NCBI GenBank assembly: GCA_027306915.1
Contig: DAHUYW010000029.1
Span: 1 to 51,208, forward strand
Length of the DNA: 51,208 nt
Direction of reading: 5' to 3'
Source of the DNA: Spirochaetales bacterium
GTDB taxonomy: Bacteria; Spirochaetota; Spirochaetia; DAHUYW01
This document shows positions 1 through 8,536 of this stretch, piece by piece. The notes under the pieces were generated by a model that did no database searches, was not told the DNA's origin, and worked only from the letters and a program-made list of their open reading frames with translations. Made by a program: the position numbers and the translations under genes. Position 1 is the first letter of the stretch, and each line of letters begins with the position of its first letter.

Positions 1-81
1 TTTTGCGGGCAGCGCACTCTGTAGCTCCTCGACCTTCGGTAGGGTTAGTAGGCTCACGCCAATCTCCTTAGCCTTCGCCAC
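1..81 (-). CDS. Group II intron reverse transcriptase/maturase, N-terminal fragment
   Basis: Only the first 27 codons are in the window. A GTG at 81 with AAGGAG about 12 bases upstream opens a frame reading VAKAKEIGVSLLTLPKVEEL and onward, which matches the N-terminal leader that precedes the RT0 block in group II intron-encoded proteins (pattern LLTPRSVQKLQ-like). The catalytic YADD and maturase domains would lie outside the window. It follows the intron's 5' ribozyme region, which supports the identification. The short ATG frame that starts at 86 stops at once, so GTG is the better start. Confidence 0.62.
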   Translation of the reverse strand, partial: MAKAKEIGVSLLTLPKVEELQSALPAK

Positions 82-585
82 TTCATACGCTCTCCTTGAA
101 CCAAGGCCCCTTCGCTCCACCGGCATTACCCGGCTTCACCACTACTACGGGCCTATCCGCCGCCCCGTACGGCCCAGCCGGCTCCTCGCGGAGCGCCGGT
201 TGCGGATTCACGCACCCGCACCGCCGGGGTTTCCCGTGTTGCCTGTCATTTCCTCTTGCAAACATGCCGTCGCCACTACCCCGGTGAGTCCTTCAGGTCT
301 TTCGCTCTGTCCTCCTCCGTTCCGGTCAGGAGGCACATCTCCCGAAGACAGCGGCCTTCCCCGTTTCTCAGTCGGGTCGGCTCCCACGTTACCCGTTTCG
401 AGGCCTGCTCGGCGTTCACTCACGTTACGGCCTGCATGCTCGCTGACCCCCAGAAGGGGCTCTCTCTTGAAGTGCTTCAGTCCAATTCGTTACCTCGTTG
501 AACCGCTCCAAGTGCTTCCGGCTGGAGCGACAGTTGCCGGGTGGGATTCGCACCCACTGGAAATAACACGCCTTTCACGGCACAC
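1..585 (-). mobile_element. Group II intron, 5' part (cut by window edge)
   Basis: Read on the minus strand the element opens with GTGTGCC at 585, the GUGYG-type 5' end of bacterial group II introns, followed by about 500 bases of GC-rich, hairpin-rich sequence without a conserved reading frame, as expected for ribozyme domains I to IV. The start of the intron-encoded protein follows at 81 and runs off the window. The 5' exon side (586-611) contains a small hairpin, GTTAT-CTCG-ATAAC, whose end lies 12 bases before the splice junction; some bacterial introns insert just after hairpins. The intron lies downstream of the aldehyde dehydrogenase gene and breaks no recognisable gene. Many open frames in this stretch are artefacts of structured RNA. 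The class is not assigned. Confidence 0.82.
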
Positions 586-679
586 TGAGAAATCCAGGTT
601 ATCGAGATAACTTTGGCGGAGCAGGCAGCGGATTCAATGAGGTAAACCTACCGAGGTGCCCGACGCGCCTGACGCAGTA

Positions 680-719
680 CGCGAGGGTGGTGCGGTCCCG
701 GCGGGAGTCCTGCCTCGCG
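680..719. other. Inverted repeat after the aldehyde dehydrogenase gene
   Basis: CGCGAGG (680-686) pairs with CCTCGCG (713-719), and an inner TCCCG/CGGGA pair makes a nested stem. It begins 9 bases past the dehydrogenase stop codon, where a terminator would sit, but no T-run follows on the minus strand. The rest of 586-727 shows no gene. Confidence 0.4.
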
Positions 720-727
720 CCAATAGT

Positions 728-2206
728 CTACCTGAGCTCGTCCATGTGAAGGTGCACGGATTTCACCTGGAGGTACTCCTCAAGACCTTGGGCACCGAGC
801 TCTCGTCCGAAGCCGCTCATCTTGTATCCTCCGACCGGCATTTCCGCGTGAACCATCCCATAGGTGTTGAGCCATACCGTTCCTGCTCTCAGTCCGCGGG
901 CCATCTGGAGAGCCGTGCCGATGTTGTTGGTCCACACCGCCGAGGCCAAACCGTAGATCGTTTGGTTTGCTATGTTGAGGGCATCCTGGGTGTCCCGAAA
1001 CGTCAGGACGCTTGCAACCGGTCCAAAGATCTCCTGTTTCGCAATCGCCATCTCGGCGCCGACCCGATCGAAAATCGTAGGCGGCAGGTAGAAGCCCTTG
1101 TCGAAAATCCCGCCTTTCAAGCGTTTGCCGCCGCTGACCTGCCGTGCGCCATCGCGAAGTCCGGCATCGATATAGCCCTCCACCCGATCGAGCTGCTCGG
1201 CCGAGATCATCGGACCCAGGACGGAGGCGGAATCCATGGGATCTCCGACCCGCATCTGGGCGGCATGTTTCGTCAGCATTTCGAGAAACTCATCATGGAC
1301 CGACTCCTGAACCAGGACCCGTGAGGCCGCGGTGCATATCTGGCCGGAGCGGAAGAACACGCTCGATGCGGAGGCCTTTGCCGCTGCGTCAAGGTCGGCG
1401 TCGCCGAAAACGATGTTGGGAGACTTCCCGCCCAACTCCAGATGCACGCGTTTCACCGTTTCCGCGGCGTTGCGCATGATGGTCTTTCCGCTCGCCGTCG
1501 AACCCGTGATCGAGACCATATCGATGTCCGGGTGAGCCGTCAGGACCTCGCTCAATTCGCCAGGCTCACCAGTAATGACATTGAGAACGCCTTCCGGCAG
1601 GCCTGCCTCGGCGAACATCTCCGCCAGCATGAGCGCCGTCACGGGAGTCTTGATATCCGGCTTTGCCACAATTGTGCACCCGGCCGCCAGCGCCGGACAG
1701 ATCTTCCACGCCGCCTGGTTGAGGGGGAAATTCCAAGGAATGAGCTGGCTCACGACGCCGACCGGCTCCTTGTAGGTAAACCCGATGTCTGCGGCGTTGA
1801 AAAGGAAGGTTTGCCCGGCGATGGTTCGCGCCATGCCGGCGTAGTAGGAGAAGACGTCGATCACCCAATCCATCATCATGCGCGTTTGCTGCAGCGGGGC
1901 CCCGCAGGTGAGCGACTCGTAGAGCGCCAACTCCTCTTTGCGCTCTTCGATCAGGTGGGTCGTTTTGAGCAAGACCGCGGCCCGATCGGCCGGAGACAGT
2001 CGAGGCCAGGGCCCCCTGTCAAAGGCTCTTCTCGCGGACGCCACCGCCGACCGGGCATCGTCTGGACCGGCCTTCGAGATTGACGCGACGAGCTCTCCGT
2101 TTGCCGGATTGTACCGTTGGTAGCGGTTTCCCTGCAGGCTCGGCTGCCATTTGTTGTTTATGAAGAGATCGATCTCCAGTGGAAGCTTTACGGTTTTTGT
2201 AATCAT
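728..2206 (-). CDS. NAD(P)-dependent aldehyde dehydrogenase
   Basis: A full-length member of the classical aldehyde dehydrogenase superfamily (492 residues), oxidising an aldehyde to a carboxylate in the cytoplasm. Visible hallmarks are PWNFP near residue 160 (cofactor site), the general-base Glu in LELGGKSPN near 257, the catalytic Cys in GQICTAASR near 291, and the EIFGPV segment. The cofactor-site lysine region reads AKPDIKTP. The ATG at 2206 is chosen because AGAGG lies five bases upstream; a GTG two codons earlier is less likely. It is a single gene with its own promoter at 2225-2253. Substrate is unknown; the divergent sugar operon suggests an aldehyde made from sugars, but this is only inferred. 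Confidence 0.9.
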   Translation of the reverse strand: MITKTVKLPLEIDLFINNKWQPSLQGNRYQRYNPANGELVASISKAGPDDARSAVASARRAFDRGPWPRLSPADRAAVLLKTTHLIEERKEELALYESLTCGAPLQQTRMMMDWVIDVFSYYAGMARTIAGQTFLFNAADIGFTYKEPVGVVSQLIPWNFPLNQAAWKICPALAAGCTIVAKPDIKTPVTALMLAEMFAEAGLPEGVLNVITGEPGELSEVLTAHPDIDMVSITGSTASGKTIMRNAAETVKRVHLELGGKSPNIVFGDADLDAAAKASASSVFFRSGQICTAASRVLVQESVHDEFLEMLTKHAAQMRVGDPMDSASVLGPMISAEQLDRVEGYIDAGLRDGARQVSGGKRLKGGIFDKGFYLPPTIFDRVGAEMAIAKQEIFGPVASVLTFRDTQDALNIANQTIYGLASAVWTNNIGTALQMARGLRAGTVWLNTYGMVHAEMPVGGYKMSGFGRELGAQGLEEYLQVKSVHLHMDELR

Positions 2207-2224
2207 ACACACCTCTTGGGTTCA

Positions 2225-2253
2225 ATAAGAAACTCGCCTCGGAGAGTTGTCAA
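2225..2253 (-). promoter_or_regulatory. Promoter of the aldehyde dehydrogenase gene, with palindrome in the spacer
   Basis: On the minus strand TTGACA (2253-2248), a 17-base spacer and TCTTAT (2230-2225) form a sigma-70-like promoter 18 bases before the start codon. The spacer is almost a palindrome: ACTCGCC (2232-2238), two bases, GGAGAGT (2241-2247), one mismatch. A repressor bound there would block polymerase. Confidence 0.6.
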
Positions 2254-2401
2254 GCAATTTGTGATGACCTCCCTTCGGATCGGTTTCGGAGGTTTGATCC
2301 GAGGACACCCAGGGGCACGCGCAGAGTTTTACTGCTAAAAGAGTTATCAAGCGGGACTTCCGTCGGGAGGGAGCGAGACTACAATCCCGACTATTTATCT
2401 C

Positions 2402-2430
2402 TTGTTTAATTCCGGTGTGCGTGGTAGACT
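2402..2430 (+). promoter_or_regulatory. Promoter of the GH31 sugar operon (near-leaderless)
   Basis: TTGTTT (2402-2407), 17 bases, TAGACT (2425-2430). Transcription would begin near 2437, only about three bases before the ATG at 2440, and no Shine-Dalgarno sequence is present, so the mRNA may be leaderless. Upstream, GTCGGGA (2362-2368) and TCCCGAC (2385-2391) form a perfect 7-base inverted repeat that may be a regulator site. Confidence 0.5.
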
Positions 2431-2439
2431 GTGCATGCT

Positions 2440-4686
2440 ATGTATACCGAATGGCGGCTCTCCGACGAGGCCGGAAACGGCTGCACCCTGCATGACGGAC
2501 CCGCGTGGTGTGATGTCCGAGATCCCAGTGCGCGTCTGTTTTGCCGCCTCCTGTCGATGAGCTATTGCGACGCCGACGGGTTGTGGCGTTCGCTCGAGCG
2601 ATCCCGACTTGTCGAGCGCTCATCATCCCATTGCCGGTTGGTCCTGTCTGCGCCACAGGACCAACCGGTCGAGGTATCGCTTGAGTACAAGCTGAGCGGC
2701 GGGGTGCTGCAGTTGAGCATGCAGGCAACCGCACGGAGTCGTCCGAGCTGGATGGCACTTACCCTCTCGGCAAGGGATGATGAGCATTTCTACGGCCTGG
2801 GGGAGCGGTTCGACAGCCTGGACCAGCAAGGAAAGACGGTCGACCTCCAGGTCGTGAACGGCGCTCAGTGCGGTAGGACCTACAAACCCGTTCCCTTCTT
2901 CATTTCATCAGCGGGCTACGGCTTGTCCCTAACCACCTCGGCGCGCGCGGTCATCCGGTTTGCCGCGCCGGATGAACCGTCAAAAGTCGTGATTCGAGTC
3001 GCCAACAGCAGCCTGACGGCGAACCTCTACCTGGATGGAGCTCCCCGAGCGATCCTGGCGCGCTACACCAAGTCGTTCGGAAGCCCCGCGCTGCCTCCCG
3101 ACTGGGTGTTCGGCCCGTGGAAGTCGCGGGACTGGCGCACCGAGACGCAGCAAACGGCGCTGGAAGACGTGGATGCCGGGCGGAGTCACCGTCTCCCGGG
3201 AACGGTCAAGCTCATCGACGCGGCGTGGGAGACTGACAGCAACTCCTTTGTCTTCGACACAGAGAAGTTTCCACGTGTTCGGGAGATGATCGATCACATC
3301 CATGAGCAGGGCTACAAGCTGATCCTGTGGATCTCGCCCTGGATGGCGAAAGGAGCAGTCCCGAGCGAGGTCTACCGCTACTGCGCCGAGCGCGGCTATC
3401 TGATCCGAAATGCACACGGAGAGCCCTACGTCCACCGGTTGAGCAACAGCCCGAACTACGTCGGAAGCTGCGTCGACTTCACCCATCCCGAGGCGGTCGG
3501 GTGGTGGAAGGCGCAGATTCGTCGGCTCGTGGAGCTGGGTGTGAGCGGATTCAAGACCGACTTCGGCGAGCAGATCCCGGAGGATGCGGTATTCTCGGAC
3601 GGGCGCAGCGGGCGCGAGCTTCACAATCTGTATCCCTATCTCTACAACCGTGCCACCCTCGATGCGGTTCGTGAAAAGTGCGACGGCATAATCCTCGGAC
3701 GCTCTGCGTGGGCGGGCAGTCAAAGCCTTTCGTTGATCTGGGCTGGGGATCAAACCTCGGATTTCGCGCCGGCAAGCGGTTTGCCAAGCGTCATCATCGC
3801 CGGACAGTCCGCCGGTCTATCGGGATTTCCGTTCTGGACCTGTGACATCGGCGGATATTTCGGCCAGCCGACCGAGGAGGCTTTCATCCGCTGGACGGAG
3901 TTCGCCGCCTTCACCCCCATCATGCAGATTCACGGACTAGGCAAACGCGAGCCGTGGTGCTTCTCCGACCGGACGCTTGCAACCTACCGCCGGTACGCGC
4001 AGGAGCACATGGACCTGTTCCCGTTCTTCTACTCGCTGGCTCGCGAGGCTCACGAAACCGGATTGCCCGTCATGCGGGCCCTCTTTCTTGAGTTTCCGGA
4101 TGACCCGGGTGTGTACGGCGATACCGCCGAGCACGAGTACCTCCTTGGCGACCGGCTGCTTGTAAGCCCGGTCTACGCCGAAAACGATCGACGTAGGGTC
4201 GTCTACCTGCCTTCAGGATCATGGCGCGATTTTTGGACCGGAGAGCTCCGCCCCGGCGGCATGACTCACGAAATCGCCGTCGGGCTTGACGACATTCCGG
4301 TGTTCGCTCGCGCGGGAGCGCTTATCCCTCGGCTCGCCGGCTCTCCCGAGACGCTGCTTCCGGTCGCCGACGGATCGATCCGAGTCGCTGGGCCCGATCT
4401 CCGGCTTGATGTTTTTCCGGGCGACGACGGTGAGATCGCGCTGGCGGACGGGACGCAGTTTTCTTGGCGTGACGCGGATCGAGTATTGACGGTGAGCAAC
4501 TCAGCAACCGCGCGCTCGGTTTTTCTGAGATTGGTGGGTTTGAATGCCAGAGTGCTCGGCGCATTGTTCGTCGATGGACGGACGCTCCAGGCGGAGTCGG
4601 CAAGGGAAGGAGGTGAGGAGGGCGGTTATGACAGGATCCGCATTCCAGGCGGTGTCACCTGTAGGGTTTCCTTTCTCGGAGAGTGA
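2440..4686 (+). CDS. Glycoside hydrolase family 31 (alpha-xylosidase/alpha-glucosidase type)
   Basis: A retaining alpha-glycosidase of family GH31, about 748 residues. The nucleophile aspartate lies in GFKTDFGE near residue 374 (codon at 3559) and the acid/base aspartate in WAGDQTSDF near 437 (codon at 3748). LILWISPW, GRSAWAGSQ, GLSGFPFWTCDIGG and a C-terminal beta-sandwich complete the family pattern. The KTDFGE form is the YicI-like, alpha-xylosidase style, but specificity cannot be fixed from motifs. No signal peptide is seen, so it likely acts on imported oligosaccharide. It is the first gene of the sugar operon. The ATG at 2440 is chosen because the promoter leaves no room for an earlier start; GTG at 2431 is in frame. 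Confidence 0.88.
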   Translation: MYTEWRLSDEAGNGCTLHDGPAWCDVRDPSARLFCRLLSMSYCDADGLWRSLERSRLVERSSSHCRLVLSAPQDQPVEVSLEYKLSGGVLQLSMQATARSRPSWMALTLSARDDEHFYGLGERFDSLDQQGKTVDLQVVNGAQCGRTYKPVPFFISSAGYGLSLTTSARAVIRFAAPDEPSKVVIRVANSSLTANLYLDGAPRAILARYTKSFGSPALPPDWVFGPWKSRDWRTETQQTALEDVDAGRSHRLPGTVKLIDAAWETDSNSFVFDTEKFPRVREMIDHIHEQGYKLILWISPWMAKGAVPSEVYRYCAERGYLIRNAHGEPYVHRLSNSPNYVGSCVDFTHPEAVGWWKAQIRRLVELGVSGFKTDFGEQIPEDAVFSDGRSGRELHNLYPYLYNRATLDAVREKCDGIILGRSAWAGSQSLSLIWAGDQTSDFAPASGLPSVIIAGQSAGLSGFPFWTCDIGGYFGQPTEEAFIRWTEFAAFTPIMQIHGLGKREPWCFSDRTLATYRRYAQEHMDLFPFFYSLAREAHETGLPVMRALFLEFPDDPGVYGDTAEHEYLLGDRLLVSPVYAENDRRRVVYLPSGSWRDFWTGELRPGGMTHEIAVGLDDIPVFARAGALIPRLAGSPETLLPVADGSIRVAGPDLRLDVFPGDDGEIALADGTQFSWRDADRVLTVSNSATARSVFLRLVGLNARVLGALFVDGRTLQAESAREGGEEGGYDRIRIPGGVTCRVSFLGE

Positions 4687-4748
4687 GCCTTGCCTACGGG
4701 TGGAAAGAGTATCTGGAAATTGAGCTTCCAGTCGGGAGGAGAAGAAAA

Positions 4749-6014
4749 ATGTTCAGAAAAGTCTCGCTCATTGCGGTTGCGATAGTTGGTACGGCTCTTC
4801 TGCTCGCTTCCTGCGCTCCGAAGAACGCGCAGTCGAACGCGAAGCACGTTACTCTGCAGGCTTGGATCTACAGCAGCTTTGCTGCGGCGGACGCGCCGAT
4901 CTTCGCCGCGGCCGACAAGTTCATGAAGGAGAATCCGAATATCAAGGTGCAGCTTGTCCCGCTTACCTACGGCTCAAGCTCCTATCTCAACAAATATGTC
5001 GTTGCGTTTCAGGCGCGCACGGCTCCCGACAGCTTGATGTCGGATGTCGCGTGGGTTCCGGATTTGGCCGCTATGGACTCTCTTCTTCGGATCGACCAGC
5101 AGGCCGCCTCCGATATCAAGAGCTTCTATCCCGGACCGGTCCAGACGGTGACGTACAAGGATCACATCCTCGGCTTGCCCTTCTACACCAACGATCTTGC
5201 CATGTTCTACAACAAATCGGCGTTCGAAAGCGCGGGCCTGCAGCAACCTGCGGACGGATGGACGTGGGCGGATTTCGTTCGTGACGCCAAGGCTCTGACG
5301 AAGGGCTCCCGGTACGGATTCGGGTTCGAGGGCGGCTGGGGAGGAACCTATGAGTGGTACCCCTGGCTCTGGCAGGGCGGCGGCAGTCTCTTGAGCCCGG
5401 ACAGGGGGTCGGTCGCCTTCGATTCCGCTCAAGGCATCGATGCAACTCGCACTTTCTTTGGGCTCACGACCACGGACAAGGTGGTTCCACCCGGCGTGCT
5501 GACTTGGAAATCCTGGAGTGAGCTTGCCGCTGCATTCAGCTCAGGCGTCATTGCGATGTTTGAATCCGGCGACTGGCAGATCCCGATGATCAAACAAGAC
5601 AAACCGAGCTTCGAATGGGGAGTGGCGCCCCTGCCGATGGGGAAAGAGAAGGCAACCGTCGTGGGTGGCGCAGATTGGGTAATAAACGCCAAGTCTCACT
5701 CCGCCGACGCCGCCTATCGGTGGATCAAGTACATCACCGGTCCCGCCGTTTTCGATCTCATGGACGGCTACGGGCGTCTGGCCGCCCGAGTCGGAAACGA
5801 AAATCAGCAGGTTGTCAAAAGCGATCCGCTGATGCGCGTCTTCGTCGATGAGCTTGCCTATTCGAAAGCCCGGCCTTCGATCCCGCAATGGACGAATGTT
5901 GACTACAACTGCCTCCAGCCGGCGTTCCAGAGAATACTGCTGAAGGGAGCGCACGTGAGCTCGGCGCTTTCGGAGGCGGCAGCCTGCGGCAATCAGGCCT
6001 TGGCAAAGAAGTAG
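4749..6014 (+). CDS. ABC sugar transporter, substrate-binding lipoprotein (CUT1 type)
   Basis: An extracytoplasmic solute-binding protein of family 1 (421 residues). The N-terminus is a lipoprotein signal: basic start, hydrophobic stretch and lipobox LLASC, so Cys near residue 20 should be acylated and anchor the protein. The body has typical family segments such as LPFYTNDLAMFYNK and GWTWADF. The ATG at 4749 is preceded by GGGAGGAG, and the longer frame from 4683 would bury the signal peptide. It follows the GH31 gene by 62 bases and precedes two permease genes, so it captures the sugar that the operon degrades. Confidence 0.9.
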   Translation: MFRKVSLIAVAIVGTALLLASCAPKNAQSNAKHVTLQAWIYSSFAAADAPIFAAADKFMKENPNIKVQLVPLTYGSSSYLNKYVVAFQARTAPDSLMSDVAWVPDLAAMDSLLRIDQQAASDIKSFYPGPVQTVTYKDHILGLPFYTNDLAMFYNKSAFESAGLQQPADGWTWADFVRDAKALTKGSRYGFGFEGGWGGTYEWYPWLWQGGGSLLSPDRGSVAFDSAQGIDATRTFFGLTTTDKVVPPGVLTWKSWSELAAAFSSGVIAMFESGDWQIPMIKQDKPSFEWGVAPLPMGKEKATVVGGADWVINAKSHSADAAYRWIKYITGPAVFDLMDGYGRLAARVGNENQQVVKSDPLMRVFVDELAYSKARPSIPQWTNVDYNCLQPAFQRILLKGAHVSSALSEAAACGNQALAKK

Positions 6015-6025
6015 ACGATTTCGAA

Positions 6026-6907
6026 ATGAAGGGCGACCGCTGGTCCGGCTATTATCTCGTTGTTCCCGCATTCATCGTCATGTTCGGCGTGATAGGTTAT
6101 CCGTTGATCCAGGCCTTCCTCATGAGCCTGCACAAGGTGATCCTCACCGAGCCGGACAACGGGCAGCCCTATGTGGGTCTTCGGAACTACATAGACGCGA
6201 TAACCGGTCCGCTTTTCCGCGATGCGCTTGCGCGCACCGGAATCTGGGTCGGAGTCAATTTGGCGGTGCAGATGGTGTTTGGTTTGGCGGTCGCCCTCGT
6301 CCTGAATCAACCCTTTCCTTGGCGCGGCGTCGCCCGCGGCATTACGCTCATTCCGTGGGTTACCCCTTCCGTCGTCGCAGTGCTCACCTGGCGTTGGATG
6401 TATGACGCGGAGTTCGGCGCGATAAATGCGGCGCTCGTGGCCCTCGGGATAATCCGGCATCCGATCGTATGGCTTGCGAACACGCAAACGGCCCTGTGGG
6501 CGATCATCATCGAGAGCATCTGGAAGGGCACGCCTTTTGTGGCGATCATGCTGCTGGCGGCGCTCCAGGCGGTTCCTGGCGAGCTCTACGATGTTGCGAA
6601 GGTAGACGGCGCGAACGCCTGGCGCCGACTAGTGCACGTCACCGTGCCGCTTATTGCGCCGACCCTGATCATCGCGGCCACCCTGACCACGATTTTTACG
6701 TTCAACAACTTCAACGCGATCTGGCTCATGACTCGCGGGGGCCCCTTGCATTCAACCGAGACCCTCACGGTTCTCGTATACAATCAAGCATTCGTCACCT
6801 ACAACATGGGTCAGTCCACTGCGATCGGCATGATCACGTTCCTGATCCTGCTCGTATTCGTTGCGATTTTCGGTCGCTACTATATCAAGGCAGAGTTGAA
6901 CGCATGA
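6026..6907 (+). CDS. ABC sugar transporter permease, MalF/UgpA type
   Basis: An inner-membrane permease of a CUT1 importer (293 residues), about six transmembrane helices, first one at residues 10 to 32. The cytoplasmic EAA loop that contacts the ATPase is visible near residues 190 to 210 (ELYDVAKVDGANAWRRLVHVTVPL). Starts 11 bases after the binding-protein stop with a weak ribosome site, so translation is probably coupled. Its ATG/TGA overlap with the next gene shows a tight pair. No ATPase gene accompanies it. Confidence 0.9.
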   Translation: MKGDRWSGYYLVVPAFIVMFGVIGYPLIQAFLMSLHKVILTEPDNGQPYVGLRNYIDAITGPLFRDALARTGIWVGVNLAVQMVFGLAVALVLNQPFPWRGVARGITLIPWVTPSVVAVLTWRWMYDAEFGAINAALVALGIIRHPIVWLANTQTALWAIIIESIWKGTPFVAIMLLAALQAVPGELYDVAKVDGANAWRRLVHVTVPLIAPTLIIAATLTTIFTFNNFNAIWLMTRGGPLHSTETLTVLVYNQAFVTYNMGQSTAIGMITFLILLVFVAIFGRYYIKAELNA

Positions 6908-7791
6908 GCTCGAACGATAGCCTCCACGCCGGCCGCAAGCAGCGTAAGAGAATTCGACGATTTCGCGGAAAGCTTGCAAACTGGTCGATCCAGTTGGCCG
7001 CGCTGGCAATTTGCGTTTTTTTCGCTCTGCCGTTTTTTTGGATGCTCATGACCTCGATCAAGACTTCCGGCGACATATTCACCATTCCAGTCCACTTCCT
7101 CCCTCAGAAAGGCATGTCCTTCCAGCCCTACCTCGACGTCATGAGCAAGGCCAACTTCGGTCGCTATTTCCTCAACAGCACCTTGGTCGCAGGGGTCACC
7201 ACTATCTTGTCGACCTTCCTGTCGGTTCTCGCGGGTCTGGGATTCTCTCGCTACCGCATTCCCGGCGGACGCGGGCTTCTGGCAAGCGCGCTTCTCGGCC
7301 AGCTTTTTCCATTGGTGCTGCTCGTGCCCCCGATGTTCATACTCATGCGCGATCTGGACATCCTGAACACGCGCGCGTCGCTTGTCATCGCCTACATCGC
7401 CTTTGCGCTGCCCTACAGCGTCTGGCTATTGACCGGGTATTTCCGCACGATTCCGATCGAGTTGGAAGAATCGGCCATGGTGGACGGGACCAACAGGCTC
7501 GGCGCCCACATTCGCATAACGCTCCCTCTCGCGGCTCCCGGGATCGTCGCCACATTCATCTACAGCTTCATCCTAAGCTGGGACGAATTTCTGTTTGCAA
7601 CCACGTTCATCACCTCGCCGGGTCTGCGCACGCTTCCGCTGGGGCTGTATGACTTCATCGGCGAATACTCTGTTCAGTGGAACCTGCTGATGGCCGGCGC
7701 GGTCGTTACGACTCTTCCGGTTGCGCTCCTGTTCGTCTTCCTTCAGCGCTTTCTGATCACCGGCCTTACCGCGGGGGCCGTCAAAGGATAA
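6904..7791 (+). CDS. ABC sugar transporter permease, MalG/UgpE type
   Basis: The second permease of the importer (295 residues). The ATG at 6904 overlaps the preceding stop as ATGA; longer in-frame versions reach back into the other permease gene and are not real. Six membrane spans are expected, the first near residues 25 to 45, after a very basic N-terminus. The EAA loop reads IPIELEESAMVDGTNRLGAHIRITLPL. It would pair with the upstream permease and an ATPase encoded elsewhere. Confidence 0.9.
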   Translation: MSSNDSLHAGRKQRKRIRRFRGKLANWSIQLAALAICVFFALPFFWMLMTSIKTSGDIFTIPVHFLPQKGMSFQPYLDVMSKANFGRYFLNSTLVAGVTTILSTFLSVLAGLGFSRYRIPGGRGLLASALLGQLFPLVLLVPPMFILMRDLDILNTRASLVIAYIAFALPYSVWLLTGYFRTIPIELEESAMVDGTNRLGAHIRITLPLAAPGIVATFIYSFILSWDEFLFATTFITSPGLRTLPLGLYDFIGEYSVQWNLLMAGAVVTTLPVALLFVFLQRFLITGLTAGAVKG

Positions 7792-7794
7792 CCC

Positions 7795-8493
7795 ATGGGA
7801 AGAAAAGAGCAGCTCGAATGGATCCAAGATTTGCCGCAGATAGAAGCCTCACCGCGAATCCCGGCGAGCCAGAGGGTGTACGATACCCTGCTGAGCGCGA
7901 TTACCCGGGGAACTATTCGACCGGGCGAGCACTTGGTGGAGCAGTCGCTGGCGAACGCGCTTGGCGTCAGCCGAGTGCCCATCCGCGAGGCGGTGCACAG
8001 GCTGGCCAAGACCGGGCTCTTGGAGATCCTCCCGGGCCAAGGCGCCTTTGTCATCAGCCTTCACGCAAGAGATATAGAGGAGATCTTCAGCTTTAGAGCG
8101 CTGCTTGAAGGCGAAGCGGCAAGACTTGCAACGCAAAAGTCTCTGCCAAGCGACCTAATGCGGCTCGAGGAGATCGTGCGCGAAATGGCTCCTTTGGAAA
8201 AAAAAGGAGACCTCCTGGCCGCGGCCTCCGTGGATACCCGCTTTCACCGCACGCTTGTGGAGAGCGCGCGCCACCGGCGCTTGCTGGCGAGCTGGGAAAC
8301 CATGGAAAGTCTCATCATGATGCTTGCTTACAACGCGAGCGCCACCTACCCGGACATCGGAGGTTTGGCCGAGCGTCATCAGACCATTCTCAGGCCGATG
8401 CAGGACGGAGATGCGCGCGCGGCGGTAAATGCCCTGCGTCGTCATGTGCTCGATGCCGGCGAGAAGCTCGCCAAGTCGCTCACGGAGGCATAG
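7795..8493 (+). CDS. GntR-family regulator, FadR subfamily (FCD domain)
   Basis: A DNA-binding regulator of 232 residues. The winged helix-turn-helix spans roughly residues 20 to 85 (RVYDTLLSAITRGTIRPGEHLVEQSLANALGVSRVPIREAVHRL), followed by an all-helical FCD ligand domain with candidate metal/ligand histidines (FHRTL, RHQTIL, LRRHV). Its ATG lies three bases after the permease stop with AAAGGA upstream. Its position in the middle of the sugar operon suggests it senses a sugar acid of this pathway and controls the promoter at 2402, perhaps through the 2362-2391 inverted repeat. Confidence 0.88.
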   Translation: MGRKEQLEWIQDLPQIEASPRIPASQRVYDTLLSAITRGTIRPGEHLVEQSLANALGVSRVPIREAVHRLAKTGLLEILPGQGAFVISLHARDIEEIFSFRALLEGEAARLATQKSLPSDLMRLEEIVREMAPLEKKGDLLAAASVDTRFHRTLVESARHRRLLASWETMESLIMMLAYNASATYPDIGGLAERHQTILRPMQDGDARAAVNALRRHVLDAGEKLAKSLTEA

Positions 8494-8536
8494 GTGTCCA
8501 AGTTTGAGGAAGTTACCTGCACTGCGCGGAGCAGCG

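Noticed and set aside
96..610. Several open frames of 60 to 136 codons on both strands
   Set aside because: They lie in the structured RNA part of the group II intron, overlap one another and resemble no protein family.
728..1868. Long plus- and minus-strand frames inside the aldehyde dehydrogenase gene
   Set aside because: They are GC-rich shadow frames of a complete, well-conserved gene.
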